Shown in pieces: positions 5,918 through 9,585 of a DNA stretch of 9,585 nt. The notes beneath the pieces were generated by a model. It was not told the origin of the DNA. It did no database searches and worked only from the letters and a program-made list of their open reading frames with translations. This DNA comes from an uncultured Verrucomicrobiota bacterium (GTDB taxonomy: Bacteria > Verrucomicrobiota > Verrucomicrobiia > Limisphaerales > UBA9464): NCBI GenBank assembly GCA_903864375.1, contig CAIPFS010000243.1, positions 1-9,585 on the forward strand, written 5' to 3'. Every line of letters begins with the position of its first letter. Position 1 is the first letter of the stretch. A program made the translations under genes and the position numbers.

Positions 5918-8374
5918 ATGAAAGTCACCGTCAATTGGCTCAAGCAGTATGTGGACTTTGATTGGTCCACCGAGGAACTTACAGAACGCCTGACCCTTCT
6001 CGGCATCGAGGTCGAAGGGGTGCAACCGTTGCGGGGTGATTTCGAGGGGGTTGTCGTCGCCCAGGTGATTTCCCGGGAAAAGCATCCCAATGCCGACAAA
6101 TTATCGGTCTGCCGTGTCGCTGACGGCACGGGCGAACGGCAAATCGTCTGCGGCGCACAGAATTTCAAGGCAGGCGACAAGGTTCCGCTGATTCTTCCCG
6201 GCAGTACTCTTCCTCCCAAGCCTGGCGACAAGGAACCGTTTACCATCAAGGTCGGAAAAATCCGGGGTGTGGAATCCCACGGAATGATGTGTTCGGCGGA
6301 TGAGCTGGGTTTGCCCAAGGGTGAAGACGGGCTGCTGATCCTTCCAGAAACTGCCGTGGTCGGACAAGCGTTCGGGACGTTTCTGGGTCGTCCGGGCAGC
6401 GATACCGTTTATGATCTTGAAATAACGCCCAATCGCCCGGACCTAACCAGCCTGATCGGCATTGCGCGTGAAATTGCAGCCATCACCGGTCATCCCCTGC
6501 GCATCCCCTCCGTCACCCTTCCACCTGTCTCCGAGGTTCCCACTGAATTGGATGCGAAGCTGGCTGTCAGGATCGAGGCTCCGGACCTCTGTCCCCGGTA
6601 TACCGCCCGATGGATTCGGGGAGTCCGGATTGCCCCCAGTCCGGACTGGCTAAGAACCACCCTGGAGCGGGTGGGTTTGAGAAGTATCAACAACGTGGTG
6701 GATGTGACCAACTACGTCCTCTGGGAGACTGGCCAACCGCTGCATGCCTTCAACTTCAATGCCCTGACTCCGGGTGCCGATGGACGGCGCACCCTCGTCA
6801 TCCGGAGGAGTCAGGAATCCGAACGGCTGACCACGCTCGACGGACAAGATCGATTGCTTCCCGGGAACAGCCTGCTGATTGCTGACGATGTTCAGGGCCT
6901 GGCTCTGGCGGGAATCATGGGGGGGAAAAGCTCGGAGATTTCCGGAGAGACCACCGACGTCCTTCTGGAGTCCGCCTATTTTCATCCCACGGGAATCCGT
7001 CGGACCAGTAAACTGACCGGACTCCGCTCCGATGCCAGTTACCGCTACGAGCGGGGAGCGGATATCGAGCGTGTGGAGTATGCCAGTCAGCGTGCTGCGG
7101 CACTCATCGCGGAACTGGCGGGTGGAACCGTCGTCGCTGGAACCGTGGAATCGTATCCGGTCCCCTCCCAGCGGAAATGCATCACCCTGCGGTATCGCAA
7201 AGTGAACGAATTGCTGGGAACCAGTCTCGAGCCCCGCGAGATCGATGGCTATCTCGCCCGCCTGGGATTGATTCCGCCTGCCGGAGGAACCGCACCGACT
7301 CCCGATTCCCTGACCATTGAAGTCCCCACCTTCCGCGTGGACCTCAAGCGAGAGGCGGATTTGATCGAAGAGGTCGCCCGGCTGTTCGGTGTGGACCGCA
7401 TTCCAACGACAACGCCACGGGGAGCCATCGGGACCCATCGATTCGACGGGATTTTCGACCAACTCACAGAGGCACGCAGCATCCTCAATGGGTTGGGGCT
7501 GGACGAGGCCCAGGGCCAGACGTTGATCAGCGCCAGATCCCTCCGTCCGTTGACCCACGTCGATATCCTGCCCCTGGCATTGGAAAATCCGCTGAGCAGC
7601 GACATGGACCAGTTGCGCCCAAGCCTACTCCCAGGTCTTTTGGATTCGTTGCGTCACAACCTTCACCAACGGAACACGACCCTCCGTTTATTTGAAATCG
7701 GACGGACGTTTTCAGCCTCGAATGGAGCGGTCCTTGAAGGTTGGAGGCTGGCAGTGGTTCTGACCGGGGTCCGCTCTCTCCGCTTCTGGGAAGGAGCGGA
7801 ACGAGAGTCCCGGCTGGACGGATCCGACCTCAAGGGGCTGATTGAAGATTTTGCGGATGCCTTCGGACTCTCCGGGCTGGTCTGGAATGGATCCGGGGCG
7901 TCTGATGGTTATTTTTTGGAATCGGCGGAGATCAGCCTGGGCGGTCGGATTCCCTTGGGACGCCTTGGACAACTGGCCCCGGCGATTGCTCGTTCCTATG
8001 ACGCCCGGGATCCGGTCTGGGTAGCGGAATTGGACCTGGATCAGATTCTTCGACGCCGATCCACCACGGTCAGTTTCAAGACCCTGCCGCAGTTTCCATT
8101 GGTACGAAGAGACCTGGCCATGGTGGTCCCTGAGTCGATCACGCATGAGGCCATTCTCTCAGCGATCCGACAGACCAAGACCCCGCATCTGGAGACGGTT
8201 GAATTATTCGATCTCTTCCGTGGTTCGCCCGTACTGCAAGGGCACAAGAGTCTGGCGTATGCCTTCACCTACCGTGCCGCCGACAGGACGCTCAAAGAGG
8301 AGGAGGTCACTGCGTCGCAGGCCCGAATCGCGAGCGTCCTGCACCAATCCCTTGGAGCGACCCTTCGGGAGTAG
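5918..8374 (+). CDS. pheT: Phenylalanine--tRNA ligase beta subunit
   Basis: PheT pairs with PheS in the cytoplasmic (alpha-beta)2 enzyme that charges tRNA-Phe; the beta chain binds tRNA and edits mischarged Tyr. The 818 residues match the family's usual 780-830. All modules are in order: an N-terminal segment 1-39 (MKVTVNWLKQYVD), an EMAP/OB tRNA-binding fold at about 40-150 (HPNADKLSVCRV, QIVCGAQN, ESHGMMCSADELGL), the EITPNRPDLTSLIGIAREIA block (168-187), the B3/B4 editing domain at about 215-400 (SINNVVDVTNYVLWETGQPLHAF, AGIMGG, SDASYRYERG), B5 at about 415-495 (DLIEEVARLFGVDRIP), a catalytic-like core at about 505-710, and the FDX-ACB domain 722-817. No break or missing block is seen. The start fits the family N-terminus exactly. 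No pheS lies next to it in the window, so the usual pheST operon is absent here. Confidence 0.98.
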   Translation: MKVTVNWLKQYVDFDWSTEELTERLTLLGIEVEGVQPLRGDFEGVVVAQVISREKHPNADKLSVCRVADGTGERQIVCGAQNFKAGDKVPLILPGSTLPPKPGDKEPFTIKVGKIRGVESHGMMCSADELGLPKGEDGLLILPETAVVGQAFGTFLGRPGSDTVYDLEITPNRPDLTSLIGIAREIAAITGHPLRIPSVTLPPVSEVPTELDAKLAVRIEAPDLCPRYTARWIRGVRIAPSPDWLRTTLERVGLRSINNVVDVTNYVLWETGQPLHAFNFNALTPGADGRRTLVIRRSQESERLTTLDGQDRLLPGNSLLIADDVQGLALAGIMGGKSSEISGETTDVLLESAYFHPTGIRRTSKLTGLRSDASYRYERGADIERVEYASQRAAALIAELAGGTVVAGTVESYPVPSQRKCITLRYRKVNELLGTSLEPREIDGYLARLGLIPPAGGTAPTPDSLTIEVPTFRVDLKREADLIEEVARLFGVDRIPTTTPRGAIGTHRFDGIFDQLTEARSILNGLGLDEAQGQTLISARSLRPLTHVDILPLALENPLSSDMDQLRPSLLPGLLDSLRHNLHQRNTTLRLFEIGRTFSASNGAVLEGWRLAVVLTGVRSLRFWEGAERESRLDGSDLKGLIEDFADAFGLSGLVWNGSGASDGYFLESAEISLGGRIPLGRLGQLAPAIARSYDARDPVWVAELDLDQILRRRSTTVSFKTLPQFPLVRRDLAMVVPESITHEAILSAIRQTKTPHLETVELFDLFRGSPVLQGHKSLAYAFTYRAADRTLKEEEVTASQARIASVLHQSLGATLRE

Positions 8375-8375
8375 T

Positions 8376-8416
8376 GCCTGACCTCGAGGATTGTGAGGGA
8401 GTGGAACAAGTCAGGC
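8376..8416. terminator. Inverted repeat between convergent pheT and GT9 gene
   Basis: GCCTGAC (8376-8382) and GTCAGGC (8410-8416) are perfect seven-base arms with a 27-base loop; CCTC (8382-8385) and GAGG (8396-8399) could add an inner stem. The repeat starts right after the pheT stop (8372-8374), and its right arm includes the GT9 stop (8411-8413). This is a natural place for a two-way terminator, but the loop is long and only TTT (8417-8419) follows on the plus strand. Confidence 0.35.
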
Positions 8417-9355
8417 TTTGGAAGCCGTCCACTCCCCCCAAAGCGGTTCCAGGCGTCCCAGAACAGTGGAAACCGACAGTTCCCCCAATCCCGCCCGGGC
8501 CATCAATAACTCCACGCGTTGACTATTGGGTCGCCACACCAGCGCCTGGGTTGGCCCCCAAAGCACCAAACCGGGCAATCCACAGGCGGCCGCCAGATGA
8601 GATATCCCGGAATCATGCCCAATAAATCCGCTGCATTCCGACAACTGCTGTCCCAACACCTCGAGAGGTAGCGATCGGGCTATTTTGAGCTGCCGGGGAG
8701 GCACAACCGAAGCCAGGCGATCCAGTCGCGATCCTTCTGCCTCTCCACCAACCAACAGGATCGAACGATCTGTCCGGCAGGTCCATTTTGACAAAAGGTC
8801 CGTCCAGGCAGCTTCCGGCCAATTCTTCTTTTCACTTCCAGATCCCGGATGCACCGCCAGACACCGGGCCTGGAAATCTCCGTTGCCGCTTTTGATTCGG
8901 GGAACTGGATCAGCGTCAAAAATCCCCAGTTTTTCGAGGGGGCCAAGCAACTGTTCCGCGGCGTGCCGGGGTGAGCTTTCATTGGGTCGATGGGGACCTT
9001 GAACCCATTGCGCCTGAGTGACCCGGCTCAAGTTGTCGCGGAAGATTTCATCGGGGTCATACAGGTAACTGAAGATGACATGAAATTGACCGAAGTACCC
9101 GGACAAACCGGGATCCAAAGATCCCTGGCGTGCAAAAAAGCCGGCCAGCGATCGGGATTCAATGGAGCGCACGGCGTCGGCCAGTCCCGAGTGCAGGGCA
9201 ATCGCCGCATATTGGGGATAGGCCAGGAGCTCGACCATAGTTCCCGGAAATTGACGCTTGAGAGCGGCAAGGACCGGGAGGGTCAGGACGAAATCCCCCA
9301 GCGCGCCTCCGCGCACGACGAGGATTCTGCCGCTGGCAGGTGTGACCTGGTTCAA
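8411..9355 (-). CDS. Glycosyltransferase family 9 (heptosyltransferase-like) protein
   Basis: This is a 314-residue GT-B glycosyltransferase of the ADP-heptose:LPS heptosyltransferase family, cytoplasmic or peripheral to the inner membrane, usually adding sugars to the LPS core. Motifs in order are ILVVRGGALGDFVLTLPVL (11-29), with Asp21 aligned to the proposed catalytic Asp of WaaC; VHPGSGSEKKNWP (168-180); ILLVGG (199-204); and GHDSGISHLAAACGLPGLVLWGPT (246-269), the C-terminal nucleotide-sugar pocket with Asp248 and His253. It is slightly shorter than the usual 330-350 residues. The start is a TTG at 9355 whose last two bases are in the TGA stop of the upstream gene (TTGA overlap), so the two are probably translationally coupled. 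No in-frame start lies further upstream before a stop at 9377-9379. The acceptor and sugar cannot be read from the sequence; WaaC, WaaF or WaaQ roles cannot be told apart. Confidence 0.9.
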   Translation of the reverse strand: MNQVTPASGRILVVRGGALGDFVLTLPVLAALKRQFPGTMVELLAYPQYAAIALHSGLADAVRSIESRSLAGFFARQGSLDPGLSGYFGQFHVIFSYLYDPDEIFRDNLSRVTQAQWVQGPHRPNESSPRHAAEQLLGPLEKLGIFDADPVPRIKSGNGDFQARCLAVHPGSGSEKKNWPEAAWTDLLSKWTCRTDRSILLVGGEAEGSRLDRLASVVPPRQLKIARSLPLEVLGQQLSECSGFIGHDSGISHLAAACGLPGLVLWGPTQALVWRPNSQRVELLMARAGLGELSVSTVLGRLEPLWGEWTASKA

Positions 9356-9585
9356 ATGGCGCGATTGGAACCAACTTCAAGACAAACCAATTCCCCGGCT
9401 GAATTTCGGACATACAAACGTCCGTTGGCAAGAATGGGCGGGGTCCAGCAGGTGCCGCCGATGACCTGATCGCGGCGCAGCAGTTCGAATTTTTCCGGCG
9501 AGAATCGCGCGGCGGTCAATTCACCCTTGTCGCTCAACAGGAGCAGCTTGTCACCCGCGTTCAGGAAGGAACCCTGACCAAATCC
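9352..9585 (-). CDS. C-terminal end of a PQQ-like beta-propeller protein (partial)
   Basis: The last 77 codons of a gene that enters from the right edge. The frame is open from 9585 to the TGA at 9354-9352. The residues fit the final blades of an outer-membrane-assembly/PQQ-like propeller: 'LNAGDKLLLLSDKGEL', then 'GGTCWTPPILANGRLYVRNSAGELVCLEV', in which the A-x-G-x-L-Y-V-R-N-x-x-G-E-L-x-C-L pattern is the blade signature. Such proteins are abundant, secreted or periplasmic, in Verrucomicrobiota and Planctomycetota. The upstream domains and any signal peptide lie outside the window. It overlaps the GT9 start by four bases, implying an operon in the order propeller then GT9. An ORF finder would report only 9352-9537 from an internal TTG, which is not a true start. 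Confidence 0.75.
   Translation of the reverse strand, partial: GFGQGSFLNAGDKLLLLSDKGELTAARFSPEKFELLRRDQVIGGTCWTPPILANGRLYVRNSAGELVCLEVGSNRAI

Noticed and set aside
6650..7558. 302-codon open frame on the minus strand
   Set aside because: It is antisense to pheT across its conserved editing and B5 domains, with no family resemblance.
1..9585. CRISPR array, insertion sequence or rRNA
   Set aside because: No regularly spaced repeats, transposase-like frame, terminal inverted repeats or rRNA sequence were seen.

Overview
The window most resembles a member of the Verrucomicrobiota, of the Pedosphaera/Limisphaera type. This is inferred from gene style, not from a marker search. The grounds are moderately GC-rich DNA, weak or absent Shine-Dalgarno sites before most genes, a secreted LamG protein with a C-terminal 'LQGSADLISW...FFRV' module, an exosortase next to a PEP-CTERM protein, and a PQQ-like propeller protein of the kind common in that phylum.

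Layout, left to right. Positions 1-68 are the 3' part of a tRNA-Arg (anticodon TCG). A 148-base spacer with no clear signal (69-216) leads to a secreted LamG-domain protein (217-1368, +). Convergent to it is a large membrane-anchored TPR protein (1400-3367, -). A 370-400 base divergent region follows. It holds a dense cluster of short palindromes (3530-3611) and an excellent match to a sigma-54 (-24/-12) promoter (3738-3755). Downstream lie an exosortase (about 3768-4697, +) and, 46 bases later, a PEP-CTERM surface protein (4744-5598, +). A 319-base non-coding stretch (5599-5917) has a weak terminator-like hairpin, a very stable GAAA-capped stem-loop and an inverted repeat abutting the next start codon. 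Then come pheT (5918-8374, +) and, convergent to it, a GT9 glycosyltransferase (8411-9355, -). The GT9 start overlaps the stop of a PQQ-like beta-propeller protein that runs off the right edge (9352-9585, -).

The most interesting part is 3367-5598. An exosortase with the full Cys/Arg/His triad is apparently co-transcribed with one PEP-CTERM substrate. The unit seems to be driven by a sigma-54 promoter, with a palindrome array about 155-235 bases upstream of the predicted transcription start, roughly where enhancer-binding proteins act. A TPR protein of the general PrsT style is divergently encoded. In proteobacterial PEP-CTERM loci the regulator PrsR is of the sigma-54 activator class, so the reading is biologically coherent, but no regulator gene is in this window. 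The model is a small regulated surface-display unit: the exosortase in the inner membrane processes the C-terminal PEP signal of its neighbour's product.

The rest is largely housekeeping or envelope: translation (tRNA-Arg, pheT), a cell-surface glycosyltransferase and secreted proteins. No mobile element, integrase, CRISPR array or rRNA was seen.
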